64,000 nt of DNA from Anaerohabitans sp964387285 (lineage in GTDB: Bacteria > Zhuqueibacterota > Zhuqueibacteria > Residuimicrobiales > Residuimicrobiaceae): the NCBI GenBank assembly GCA_964387285.1, contig CAYLWO010000010.1:1-64000 (forward strand). Direction: 5' to 3'. The notes beneath the pieces were generated by a model, which had not been told where the DNA came from, did no database searches, and worked only from the letters and a program-made list of their open reading frames with translations. Shown one piece after another: positions 1 through 10,047 of the stretch. Each line of letters begins with the position of its first letter. The stretch's first letter is position 1. The position numbers and the translations under genes are program-made.

Positions 1-244
1 AATTTTTATTGTAAATAAATGATTTAACATGGCCAAGTGTCGAAGTTGGGCTAGCTGCCAGTATGATTTTGTTGCTGCGCATGGGGTCACAGTAACTAAA
101 GATTACGCTATGCATGTATTCCAGGCAGGAAGATGAATAGATAGAACAGACGACTTGCTAAAGTTTCACAAGCAAAAGCCCATCCATGTGCTCAAAATGG
201 CTGTCCAGGCTAAATAGAGACATACTGTGCCGAATAGGACCATG
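1..244. other. intergenic, no gene seen
   Basis: Sequence downstream of the giant surface-protein gene, whose stop codon lies at 245-247 on the minus strand. I see no convincing reading frame, no strong hairpin with a T tract and no RNA gene. It begins in an A/T-rich stretch. Whatever lies to the left of the window may be transcribed across it. Confidence 0.5.
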
Positions 245-3200
245 CTATTTTATCATTATTGCTTTGGTGTTTTTAAGATGGTTGCCATAGGTCATGTTGA
301 TAATATATACGCCGCTAACGATCTTTTGTCCTGCGCTATTTGCTCCATTCCAATACACATCGAATTCATTATGCGCTGGAATGTCCTGATACAGCACATC
401 AACCTGTTTGCCCAGCACATCGTAAACAGTGACGGTTACCTGCTTTTTTTCAATCTGCGGCAGCGATACGTGGATTTTCAATTCGCTATTGAACGGATTG
501 GGATAAGAGGAGATGGATAAATGCGAATTGGGTTGTGCCGTTTCCAAGACGACAGAAGCGGTTGATATTCGATGACCGTTTAGAAAAAGATTTTGTATCA
601 CAACATTTTTTATGTCTTCGATAGGTCCGGAAAAGATAAAACGGTACAGCTGCTTTTCGGTTATAATGGGCGTCAAACCACAAGTGGAAATCCGAACCGA
701 TTGAGATGGATTGTGATTGTTTGCCTGAATCCAATCGTTCAGCTCGTTGACATTCCATACAAGCTGATCGAGCATCGCACCGTATTTGGCAAGGTCTATG
801 GTGAAATCCAGCGAATGAACCGGGCTATCCGCATTGCCCATAAGGATGAGATCCAGACAGTAAGGAACGTTTAGAGTCGTCTCCGGGACAAGCAACCGGA
901 GTTTAGACAGAGCCGCAGCGGGATCCGGTCCAGATGTGTCCAAAACATCGCCGATTGCACGTCCGCTAAAGGTTAGCTGGCGCGGTTTTTCTGCCATTTT
1001 AATTACCACAGCGGGTGGGTCAAATACAATGTTGCCTGCCGGACCTGATTGCGTGGTGCTAACGCAGTACTGCAAGATTGCCGAGGCGTCGGCTTTCGTG
1101 ATGCGGCCATCCTCATTCGCATCTGCGATTTGTTTTTCCGGAGCAGTCCAGGTATTCCCATTTGCAATATTCGCAAGTAATTGAAAAGCATCTTGCGCAT
1201 TGATGCATTCCGGCCATAGAGTCGGCGCTGTATCTATAACGCGAGGGACCAGCGGTTGTGTAAACGTAGGAACCCCATTGATCAGGAACGACCCGTCCTG
1301 ACCCGCTTGCCAGGTGAGATAATCCATATCGAGCTGAAGAATCGGCATGGGATAATTGCCGGGAAAATGGAATTGTCCCGGAATCGCATCGGGAAATATG
1401 CAAATGCCCCTGGGCGCCGAACAACTGCTGTCGTTTTTGGCTGCCAGTGACACGTACAGATAGGCTTCCGGATTTTCGCGTGCAATCGAACAGTTGGATG
1501 ATGCGGCGCCGGCGTCCGGATTATACAATTCAACTGTCGGATACAGGGTTGAATCGTAAAGAGCGTTCACGCGATAATTCAGCAGGTAATTATCCGCCTG
1601 TTCTACGGGTTTCCAATTGAGCGTGACCGAGCTGCCAAGCTCGGATACGCTGATAGAGTCGGGCGCTCTGAGCGATACGGTATGGTTCTGTGGTTTGACA
1701 ATGTTTTCCTCGCGACCATCGCCGTCGTTGTCTTTTAAAAGCGAGACAACGGGTGTGGATGAATTCAGGACAACCACATCCCGTTGATTCGGATAAATGG
1801 GGACATTTTCAAAACGACTGTATGCGCGCTCGCCGCTTGCTGTGTAATTGGCAACATTCAGGGTATAGACGTTGTTGCCAGGCGCTCCGCTTTCTGGCGC
1901 CAGGGATATTTGATAGGTTTCCGGACTTGAAGAAAAAAGTTCGATCTGTTTGCTGCCGTCCATAAAGCGTGAATAGAGGGCTTCGTCCTGCTGCAAGGTG
2001 TTAACAAGCCCGATTCCCTGTTGATAATAGAGTTGGCCTCCGGTTTCACGGTTTGTGATATGAAAATCAACCGGACAGTGGACGGACAGGGACTGGGTGT
2101 TTTTGCTGGAATAACTGTTTTGTCCTGTCGGCTTGTTCTCCAGCTGTCCATAAATCCGGGCTGATTGTGATGCGACCATCTCCATGTAATCCAGCTCCTC
2201 TGCAGACAAATGCGATAATTTTCCAAGGGGCATTTTTGCCAATTCGAAAAATAAATCCCGGGCGTATTCTTTAAAAAATTCGGTTATGCTCATCTGTCCA
2301 TGCAGAACTTTGGTAATGGAATAGATGTTGGGCCAAAAGCTGAGGCCTTTGGTAGAGTTTAAATATTGCATTTTCAGCAACCAGTCGCCCAGATCGCCCA
2401 TCTGATCGCTGAATTGGGTGAAGGCCTGAGACACCTTTTGTTGCACTATTTCAAAATCATCAAGTCCATATACTTCGTACCAGCTGTTTTCGAGGTTGGC
2501 GATAACGCTCGTTCTTCTGTTAGGCATTATAATCGGGTCCACAAGATAAATGACAGTGCCTTCCATAATTGAATGTTCTCGCTTGTAAAGGATAGCCCCG
2601 GTAGATTCTTCAACTATGTATGAAATACGACGGAAGCGTTCGAAAAATCTTTTTGGATATTCTCTTTCATCATACCAATAATCGATATGGTTTCCCAAAT
2701 AACCAACTGCTTGCGGCAGCAAGGCTGTCTGGTTTTTAAATTTTCCAGAAAGGCTGTTGGTGGGTGAATTGGGCCGGATCCTACGTTCGAGGATGTTTCC
2801 ATTTTTATCGAGGATGAGAATCTCTACATAACTTTTAATCCTCAGCGAATAATTGGTTAAATTTCTTACACTCATAAAATTTCCCAAATAATTGCTGTAG
2901 TCCAGTTTGCTGTAATCCGGCACCAACAAGTATTTTTTGTTTTTATTAACGCCCTTTTGCAATTCATATTCCTCTGCCTTATACATACCATCATTCCCGT
3001 TGATTAAGGTATCCCTGGCAACACGAATCGAGATGGGTTTATTAGGAACAGCATTGATCTTTATGGCAGGTTTATCGCCGTAAGGTCCTTCCAGTTTTAC
3101 CTGCGCGGGATCAAAATTGTAATCGGCGTGCGAAGGCGTAATGGTTCCTTTCCAGCCGGATGAGATGGTTCGTTCAAAATGACCGTTGGCATCGGTTTTT

Positions 3201-6200
3201 GTTGCCCAGCCGTCGCTGAATGTGATCGACACATTCGGCACGTTGATTTGCTCGAATTCGGAATAGACGGTACCCGACAGCAGAACAGGCGCAGGGATGG
3301 CGAAATAGTTTTGGCCCAGCGTGTCTCGCTTCAGACCGGGATATTTAATAAAAGGCGGTTGAAACCTGAAATCCGTCAATTGCGGGGTGACCGTTCCGCT
3401 CCATCCATAAGAAACCTCTCGGATATATTTGCCGCCATTCACCGTGGTCACTGTTTTGCCGTCGCTGAAAACCATATTGACGCCGTTCAGGCCGGCGCCG
3501 GTTTCCTGCAAAAACACCTCGCCGGCAATCAGGATCGGGCCGGGCGGCGTGGCGATAAAATTTTGGTCGGATTTGTTCTCGTATAGGGGCTGCTGAAAAG
3601 ATAGGGTCTTTTCCTTAAAAGAATATCCGTCAAAAGACGGTGTGATGACGCCGGTCCAGCCGTAGGGCACGATCTGGTGATAGGATCCGTCTGCAGCGGT
3701 GACGGTTGCGCCGGCGCCGCCGCTGAAAGAGAGCGTTACGCCGGCCAATGCAGCGCCGTTGGCCAGGGTTACTTTGCCGGAAATGTGCAGACTGTCGATC
3801 GGCGCCGTTGATTCGTTGGTTCTGAAAACGTCAAAAGGGGAAACAGCGGCATACAAAAATCCGGAAGGAGTGATGGCGACTTCATATGTAAAGTACGTAT
3901 CTTTAAGCCCGGTGCAAATCCAGGTCGCGCCGTTATCTGTCGAGCGATAGATGCCGTCGCCGTCGCTCGAACTTTCCGCTGAGATGCCGACAAAGATGTG
4001 ACCGATCGAGTTGAAGCACATGGCTGTTATGTAGTCGTCTTTCAATCCGGCATAATTCCAGTTAGTGGCGTTGGCGGTGGTTCGATAAATGCCTTTTCCC
4101 CTTGTGCCGGCGAAAATGGATCCGGAGGGATGGCAGGCAATTTTGTTAATGGCAGTCCCGTCAAGACCATTACTGACATCCTGCCAGGACAGGCCGTTGT
4201 TGGTTGAGCGAGCGATTCGCCCATTGTCGGTGCCCAGAAAAATATAGTCAGAGGCATCGATGGCCAGAGCGCTTAATTCTGTCAAGCCGGTAGAAAGCTC
4301 GACCCAGGTGTCTCCGTTGTTCAACGAGCGGAATACTTTCTGTCCGGCGATTATAAACAGGTGGTTTTTCGAGTTAAAGGCAAAATCGTATAACGGCATG
4401 TTCGCCATTTCAGCGCCGACGCGCTGCCAGGAAGCGCCGTTATCCGAACTTTTGAACAACCTTTCAGCACCGTCATGCAGAAAGAGATTGTTCAGCTTGT
4501 CCGTTGCCAGCATGCCAATAGTATAATCGGTCAAGCCGTTGGCGATCCGGGTCCAGCTGTTGCCGTTATCCGTCGACCGATAGGCGAGTCCGTTTTCCCC
4601 GCCCAGATAAATCCGGTTGGCCCGATCCGTGACTATTGTGAACGCCGATAATTGCGGCGGCGTGCTCTGGATCTTTTGCCAATGCAAATCATCACATTGC
4701 ATAGCAATGAAATCCTGCTCAGTACTGTCGCTTTTGATTTCACTGTAAAATCTATCGGGAGAAAAAATGTAATCCTGAAACTCGAGAAGGATAAATCCAC
4801 TCCATTCATAGGGGACCGATAACGTGTAAAAACCGCCGCCGCTGGTCGTTGATGTTGCGATAACTGTTTCATAGGCTGCATAGACAAGAACGCCGTCAAG
4901 TCCGGTCCCATCCATTAGGGTTACGCGACCCGATATGTGCACGTCAGGAGGCGGCAAAGCGGTATAATCTTTGTTCGACAAATCCCCATTAACCGGCGTT
5001 GCATAGGAACTCCCGTCAGGCAGAAAGGAATAGTTTTCATAGCTCAGTGCAACGGTCCCGGTCCAGCCGGCAAAGACTTTGAAGGAATAGTAGCCGCCTC
5101 CGGCAGTTTTTACGGTTCCGCTCTGTGCTCCGGCATAGGTGATAATTACGTCATTCAGACCTTGTCCGTTCGTTTTTACGACCCGGCCGGAAATCGAGAT
5201 TTCCTGGTCCGGTTTAAAGAGGACAAGATAGGTATTCGGGGCTTTATCCGGATAGGGGGCATTGTTGCCGCCCAGCGCCACTTCTCCCGGACTGAAATGT
5301 TTTTCATAAACGTCAAAGCGATATGTGGGATTGCTTTGATCGTAAAAAGCAATCTCCATGCCGGTTTTAGCGAACTTTTTCAGCCATGTCGGAATGCTGG
5401 TGGCGCGTCGGTCATAGGCAATGTATACTGTTGATGGTTTTAGAAGATCAAACGTGATAAAGGAGGCGCTGTTGTTTTGCTTGTCTGCATTGGCTGTTTT
5501 CATCCACACGAGATTCTGCAATGGTGCGGGTATTGATTTTAACGGGAAGGAAGAATCGATATAGTATTCATCGTTCAACTTGAGAAAGGCCAGCTCGTAG
5601 TTGATGGGTTGCAGGTTGGCAAGCGGTGGATCCGTCATTGTTGTAAACACGGCAAAATCGGACCATACTGCGGCATTGGCATAACGGACCCGCCAGTAAT
5701 AGGTTTGGCCCAGTTCCAAGTTATACAGGTTAATCGCCGGTTTGTTGATACTGGAAACAGAGTGAATAGTCGAGCTGAACGTTGGGCTTAAGGAAACCTG
5801 GATGTCGTAGGTCGCACCGGTCTTTTCGCTCCATTTAAAGTTAAGGGAGGTCCAGACGCTGTCTGCGCCGTTCCTGGGGTACAGCAAAACCGGTTTGTCT
5901 CCCGGAACGCCGCCGTCATCCGGTTGAATGGCAACGATATAATTGCTTTTTGCGCCTGATGCTCCGGAAGCCAGGTTCCCGCCCAAAGCCACTGGACCGG
6001 CTGAAAAGTGTTTCATCCAGACGCTCATGGTCACCGCTTCGTCGTCTACGCCCAGCGAATAGCTCTGTCTGGTAAAATTCTTCAGCCAATCGGGCGGCTG
6101 GCTCGTGCCGCGGTTATCGTAGCAGATGAACACGTTTGCCGGTTTGGAAATAGACAGGGTAATAAAGGAATTAGCGGTGGCGCCTTTATCGGTGTTGGCG

Positions 6201-7621
6201 GTTTTGATCCAGGTCAGGTTTTGCAGCTGGCTAGGCATCGAGGTAATGGTTTTTTCACGATCAATATAATAGTATTGATTGTTTGACAAGGCGGCCACTT
6301 CATAGTTGTTCGGATTCAGAGCGGTGACCAGATCGTCATAATCGGTGATAAAAGATCTTTGCGCCCAGTCGGAGGTCAGGTTCGCCCCCTGCTTTGCCCT
6401 GACGCGCCAGTAATAGGTTCTGTTTTTTTCGAATTTGGCCAAAGCCAGGTAATAGGTGGCGGTCAGGCCGGATTCATTGATGATTAAATCCGAAAACGAG
6501 CTGTTGCGTGAAACCTGCAATGTATAGCCGTCTGCACCTGTCACGGACGACCAATGCATGTTAACGGTATGCCAGGTTTGGGTGTTGTTGGCGTAGGGAT
6601 ACAATAATGACGGAATAGTCAATGAACCTGATGGCTGACCTAATCTATAAACATATCCGTCGGCCGTTGCAGCAAATACCACACCAGTATTTGGAGAATA
6701 GGATATTTTAGCAATTGAATAGTTGCTTAGTCCGTTTTTTATTGAATACCAGGAGCTATAATTTTTTAATACAAACACTCCACCGCCTTTTGTGCCCAAG
6801 TAAACCGTTTGAGATTTTTCATTATATATCAGCGCAGAAGTGTTAAAGTAATTTAGGCCATCGTTCAACGCACTCCATTGGCTGCCATCATCATATGATA
6901 GATAAACACCCATGTTGGGTATGGCCAGATACAATAGGGACCTGTTATTATCAACGCAGACTCCGCTCGGTGTATCTTCCGACCAAATTATATATTTGGT
7001 ACCGGTATTTAGATTAAATTTACGCAAACCATATGATTCAACATCACCGAAAAATAAAAGATTTTTTTGAATATTCATATCAGCAGGGGGATGTGCATCC
7101 ATTGTCGGAGTGCCAAGATTCACCGGTTCAGCATAATTATCGTTTGACAAGGATATTTTATAAATTCCTGCTTCTTCAAAAGCATATAAAATATTACGCT
7201 GGTAATCAATAACATAACTAAACATTGCTTCTTTCATTTTTGATGTATATTTCCTCCAAGATATACCATTATCCGTCGATTTGTATAATCCTATAGCAGG
7301 ATTGCTATAATTGGGCGTGTCATCATCAACATAGATGAATAAAGCTCCGGTGTTTTTATGGATTATTATATCGCTGACAAGAGGTGTTGTCATTTGATTG
7401 GTAATATCCAATTGCTGCCATGATTGACCATCATTTGTACTTCGCCAAACTGCTTTACGGTTAATTATAGCGAAAATTGAACCAGTTGGATGTATGGCAA
7501 GCGAGGTAATCGTGCCACGATTGGGTCCGTTAAGTCGAGTCCAATACTCCGTCTGTGCAAATGAGAGCAAGGGTACGTAAAGAATGGAGGCTATGATGAG
7601 GGAAATTATTTTTCTCTTCAT
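245..7621 (-). CDS. giant multidomain surface protein with type IX sorting signal
   Basis: A 2458-residue exported protein. Residues 1-22 form a signal peptide ending in SFAQ. Residues about 25-330 and 980-1265 carry Asp-box (BNR) repeats such as STDNGNSW and STNNGLSW, typical of sialidase or HCF136-type beta-propellers. FnIII-like modules lie near 340-427, 580-667 and 1975-2015. At least five carboxypeptidase-regulatory-like repeats (ISGRV...G...V) lie near 810-980 and 1270-1527. A dockerin-like pair (DANEDGRITKADA) sits near 2130-2190 and a cohesin-like beta domain near 2230-2340. The last 85 residues begin YPNPFN and match the FCB type IX sorting domain. The start has a good AGGAAGGA site about 8 bases upstream. 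It is the last gene of a minus-strand block. No enzymatic centre is recognised; a cell-surface or secreted role is inferred. Confidence 0.9.
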   Translation of the reverse strand: MKRKIISLIIASILYVPLLSFAQTEYWTRLNGPNRGTITSLAIHPTGSIFAIINRKAVWRSTNDGQSWQQLDITNQMTTPLVSDIIIHKNTGALFIYVDDDTPNYSNPAIGLYKSTDNGISWRKYTSKMKEAMFSYVIDYQRNILYAFEEAGIYKISLSNDNYAEPVNLGTPTMDAHPPADMNIQKNLLFFGDVESYGLRKFNLNTGTKYIIWSEDTPSGVCVDNNRSLLYLAIPNMGVYLSYDDGSQWSALNDGLNYFNTSALIYNEKSQTVYLGTKGGGVFVLKNYSSWYSIKNGLSNYSIAKISYSPNTGVVFAATADGYVYRLGQPSGSLTIPSLLYPYANNTQTWHTVNMHWSSVTGADGYTLQVSRNSSFSDLIINESGLTATYYLALAKFEKNRTYYWRVRAKQGANLTSDWAQRSFITDYDDLVTALNPNNYEVAALSNNQYYYIDREKTITSMPSQLQNLTWIKTANTDKGATANSFITLSISKPANVFICYDNRGTSQPPDWLKNFTRQSYSLGVDDEAVTMSVWMKHFSAGPVALGGNLASGASGAKSNYIVAIQPDDGGVPGDKPVLLYPRNGADSVWTSLNFKWSEKTGATYDIQVSLSPTFSSTIHSVSSINKPAINLYNLELGQTYYWRVRYANAAVWSDFAVFTTMTDPPLANLQPINYELAFLKLNDEYYIDSSFPLKSIPAPLQNLVWMKTANADKQNNSASFITFDLLKPSTVYIAYDRRATSIPTWLKKFAKTGMEIAFYDQSNPTYRFDVYEKHFSPGEVALGGNNAPYPDKAPNTYLVLFKPDQEISISGRVVKTNGQGLNDVIITYAGAQSGTVKTAGGGYYSFKVFAGWTGTVALSYENYSFLPDGSSYATPVNGDLSNKDYTALPPPDVHISGRVTLMDGTGLDGVLVYAAYETVIATSTTSGGGFYTLSVPYEWSGFILLEFQDYIFSPDRFYSEIKSDSTEQDFIAMQCDDLHWQKIQSTPPQLSAFTIVTDRANRIYLGGENGLAYRSTDNGNSWTRIANGLTDYTIGMLATDKLNNLFLHDGAERLFKSSDNGASWQRVGAEMANMPLYDFAFNSKNHLFIIAGQKVFRSLNNGDTWVELSTGLTELSALAIDASDYIFLGTDNGRIARSTNNGLSWQDVSNGLDGTAINKIACHPSGSIFAGTRGKGIYRTTANATNWNYAGLKDDYITAMCFNSIGHIFVGISAESSSDGDGIYRSTDNGATWICTGLKDTYFTYEVAITPSGFLYAAVSPFDVFRTNESTAPIDSLHISGKVTLANGAALAGVTLSFSGGAGATVTAADGSYHQIVPYGWTGVITPSFDGYSFKEKTLSFQQPLYENKSDQNFIATPPGPILIAGEVFLQETGAGLNGVNMVFSDGKTVTTVNGGKYIREVSYGWSGTVTPQLTDFRFQPPFIKYPGLKRDTLGQNYFAIPAPVLLSGTVYSEFEQINVPNVSITFSDGWATKTDANGHFERTISSGWKGTITPSHADYNFDPAQVKLEGPYGDKPAIKINAVPNKPISIRVARDTLINGNDGMYKAEEYELQKGVNKNKKYLLVPDYSKLDYSNYLGNFMSVRNLTNYSLRIKSYVEILILDKNGNILERRIRPNSPTNSLSGKFKNQTALLPQAVGYLGNHIDYWYDEREYPKRFFERFRRISYIVEESTGAILYKREHSIMEGTVIYLVDPIIMPNRRTSVIANLENSWYEVYGLDDFEIVQQKVSQAFTQFSDQMGDLGDWLLKMQYLNSTKGLSFWPNIYSITKVLHGQMSITEFFKEYARDLFFELAKMPLGKLSHLSAEELDYMEMVASQSARIYGQLENKPTGQNSYSSKNTQSLSVHCPVDFHITNRETGGQLYYQQGIGLVNTLQQDEALYSRFMDGSKQIELFSSSPETYQISLAPESGAPGNNVYTLNVANYTASGERAYSRFENVPIYPNQRDVVVLNSSTPVVSLLKDNDGDGREENIVKPQNHTVSLRAPDSISVSELGSSVTLNWKPVEQADNYLLNYRVNALYDSTLYPTVELYNPDAGAASSNCSIARENPEAYLYVSLAAKNDSSCSAPRGICIFPDAIPGQFHFPGNYPMPILQLDMDYLTWQAGQDGSFLINGVPTFTQPLVPRVIDTAPTLWPECINAQDAFQLLANIANGNTWTAPEKQIADANEDGRITKADASAILQYCVSTTQSGPAGNIVFDPPAVVIKMAEKPRQLTFSGRAIGDVLDTSGPDPAAALSKLRLLVPETTLNVPYCLDLILMGNADSPVHSLDFTIDLAKYGAMLDQLVWNVNELNDWIQANNHNPSQSVRISTCGLTPIITEKQLYRFIFSGPIEDIKNVVIQNLFLNGHRISTASVVLETAQPNSHLSISSYPNPFNSELKIHVSLPQIEKKQVTVTVYDVLGKQVDVLYQDIPAHNEFDVYWNGANSAGQKIVSGVYIINMTYGNHLKNTKAIMIK

Positions 7622-7782
7622 TGCTTTATTCCTTCCTGAATAATCATAAAGTCTTTATTTTTGTAAAAAATGTCAATCACGGATTAATTGAAAAATAATC
7701 AGAAAAAAGATTTGCATGGAAAAGCTGAAATAATAATTATGGTACGGGAGAAACGGAGACAGGAATTATTTTGCATGTATGC

Positions 7783-10017
7783 CTAAAGCCATCCATTTCC
7801 CCCCCGCCAATATTCTACCTTTTCCAACTCTTTTTGTTCTTTGGTAGTAAATTCGCGGCCGATGATTTTGCGAAATCTGTTTGAAAAATGATCAGGCACG
7901 GCTGTATAGAGCAAGTCGAGGCCGGGTGTAAAGGTATAATTGTACATGCCGGGTTGTTCTGTCGGCGACAAGTCTGGTTTTTCCCAGGCGTTGCCTATGT
8001 CCACTTTAAAATTTTGATCTACGGATTCAATTTTTATGATCACATCACGAAGCCCCTGTTTTTTACAAAAGGGCGAGGGGGGAAATCGCAAACAGGCGAT
8101 CTGGGTGCCGGGGTCCAGGTCGCGCAACATGTAATGTTCGTCTTGTTGCGGCGAAGCGCCATGCATATTGCGCGGATCCAGAATCGTCAATCGTGCCCGG
8201 CCGGTTTCATTGTCATAGGGACCAAGTATCAGCTCTTTGATGGAATCCTGGTTGATGTCCATGGTTGTAAAGGTGGCGATAAATCCCGAATTCCAGTATT
8301 CTCCCAGTATCGTGCCGGCCGGATCGATGAGGGCGATCAGGGAAACAAATTCGTCGAAATGACCGATGGTGACGATGATGGTTTTTTTACCATCAGCAAA
8401 AAGTGTCGCTGTTTTGATTTCCCCGACATAATAGTGATCTGGAATGAACAGGTTTGATTTTGTATACAAAGACCGGCCGAATTTTAACGTCGGCCAGAGC
8501 GCCCGGCCGTCCTGGGAAAAACAGTAGATTCCACCGCTGTATTTGGAATGTGCAAAAGCTTCGATGCCCACAACCGCTTCTTTGGTTCCGTCGCCGTCCA
8601 GATCATCGATGATGACCCGATTCGATGAAAAAGAAAGACTGTTCAGGTCAAAGGGAAAGTCAACGGACCAGAGTTTTTCTCCATACTGGTCGTACATCAT
8701 GAATTGCCGGGCGTTCACCTTCCAGGCTGTGGGTGTCGGCCGTCGCCACCATTGCAGGGCGTGGATTTGAGAGAATAACAGAATCAACAGGAAGCCGATC
8801 AAAGTGGTTAAAATCGGCGCTTTGTGACGCATTCTTTTTCCGGCAGCGAGCACTCGGCCTGCCGGGGAGGGCCTGGTAATTTGCACAAGATTTTTGTCCT
8901 GTAGCGCCTTCTGCAATGTGTGCACGCCGATCAGTTCCAGAAATCTATGCGGATAAATACTTTTTAATCCGTTTACCATTGTCATGGCGTTTAAAAGATT
9001 GTCCGGCGGTACATACACACGCTGCAAGGGAGAAAAGAAAGCAGCCTCCAATTTGGCAGCCAAGGCATGCTCATCCACGCCAACGACTCGTCCGTCCGGC
9101 GCCAGGCTGCCGGTCACTGCGGCCCGGTTGGCCAGTCGAACCACAGGCCGCCGATAATGGTGATTATGCCGGCCCGCAAACGCCAGTAATCCGGCGGCCA
9201 GTCCGATCGAGTCGCCGGAGAATTCTGCCGCTTTGTCGGAAAAGGAGTAGTGATATAGGTAGCAGGTTTTACGATCCTGGGTTGAAAATACCAGACATTT
9301 GGCCGCACGGACAGCATCCACCATGCTATAATAGGGAGAAAACTGCCCAATCGGGGTGCTGTTATTGATGTTGACAATGTCTTCATCACCATCCTGATGT
9401 CGATCTCTGCAGTGCAGATTCAGCGTAAGAACGCGACCTTGCACGTCCTGGTTTGGTTCGTTGTTCTCGACCAGTAAAACCTGCAGGTTTTCCGCGGAAA
9501 ACCGAGCGACAGCCTCACGCCATGAATAAATCATGCTTTTCATTTCCACAGCCAGGGGCAACCTTTTTACTGCTGCGCAATCGACAAGTTTCAGTGCTGT
9601 GGCCAATTCATTTGCGCCGGCAATTTGCGCGATCTCCCAATTTAATATTCTGCATGCAGAAACCGCATCGCCTGCATAAAGGTAGGATTGGGCGATGAGC
9701 GTTTTGAGCCGATTTTCAGCAGTACCTATTTTTTTTTCGAGATCGGGCTGACACACCCAGAGTCGGCAGTCATGCAGGATCTGCAAATGTATCTCAAGCA
9801 AATGTGGATTTTTGTTGTGCAAAAGCGGGGCGTTTGCCATACGAATGCAGAGCGGTGCAAATTCAAGATAGTAGGATTGAAATCGATGTTGCTCCGGTTG
9901 CTGCTGCACCTGTTTGAAAAATGAAACGAGTTCCAGCCACTGGCTTGAAGCTGAAGCGTTTTGTCTAACGCGATCTACCAGGCGACGGCGCCGGTTTTCA
10001 ATTTCGATAATGGACAT
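7783..10017 (-). CDS. Lon-like (S16) domain protein with membrane segment and FG-GAP/VCBS repeats
   Basis: 744 residues. The N-terminal 180 residues look helical and TPR-like. Residues about 215-345 resemble the Lon protease proteolytic domain: GDSIGLA (Ser270) matches the Lon nucleophile region, and TGSLAPDGRVVGV followed by LAAKLEAA (Lys322) matches the segment holding the catalytic lysine. No AAA+ ATPase module is present. One membrane helix (about 401-420) follows. The C-terminal part has FG-GAP/VCBS calcium-loop motifs (DDLDGDGTKE at 471-480, DINQDSIKE later), suggesting an extracytoplasmic beta-propeller. It lies 30 bases after the zinc-finger gene and before the surface-protein gene. 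A membrane-tethered protease or sensor is inferred; the S16 assignment rests on motif reading only. Confidence 0.7.
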   Translation of the reverse strand: MSIIEIENRRRRLVDRVRQNASASSQWLELVSFFKQVQQQPEQHRFQSYYLEFAPLCIRMANAPLLHNKNPHLLEIHLQILHDCRLWVCQPDLEKKIGTAENRLKTLIAQSYLYAGDAVSACRILNWEIAQIAGANELATALKLVDCAAVKRLPLAVEMKSMIYSWREAVARFSAENLQVLLVENNEPNQDVQGRVLTLNLHCRDRHQDGDEDIVNINNSTPIGQFSPYYSMVDAVRAAKCLVFSTQDRKTCYLYHYSFSDKAAEFSGDSIGLAAGLLAFAGRHNHHYRRPVVRLANRAAVTGSLAPDGRVVGVDEHALAAKLEAAFFSPLQRVYVPPDNLLNAMTMVNGLKSIYPHRFLELIGVHTLQKALQDKNLVQITRPSPAGRVLAAGKRMRHKAPILTTLIGFLLILLFSQIHALQWWRRPTPTAWKVNARQFMMYDQYGEKLWSVDFPFDLNSLSFSSNRVIIDDLDGDGTKEAVVGIEAFAHSKYSGGIYCFSQDGRALWPTLKFGRSLYTKSNLFIPDHYYVGEIKTATLFADGKKTIIVTIGHFDEFVSLIALIDPAGTILGEYWNSGFIATFTTMDINQDSIKELILGPYDNETGRARLTILDPRNMHGASPQQDEHYMLRDLDPGTQIACLRFPPSPFCKKQGLRDVIIKIESVDQNFKVDIGNAWEKPDLSPTEQPGMYNYTFTPGLDLLYTAVPDHFSNRFRKIIGREFTTKEQKELEKVEYWRGGNGWL

Positions 10018-10047
10018 TCGGTTTCACTGAGCATCGTTAGTGTGCAT

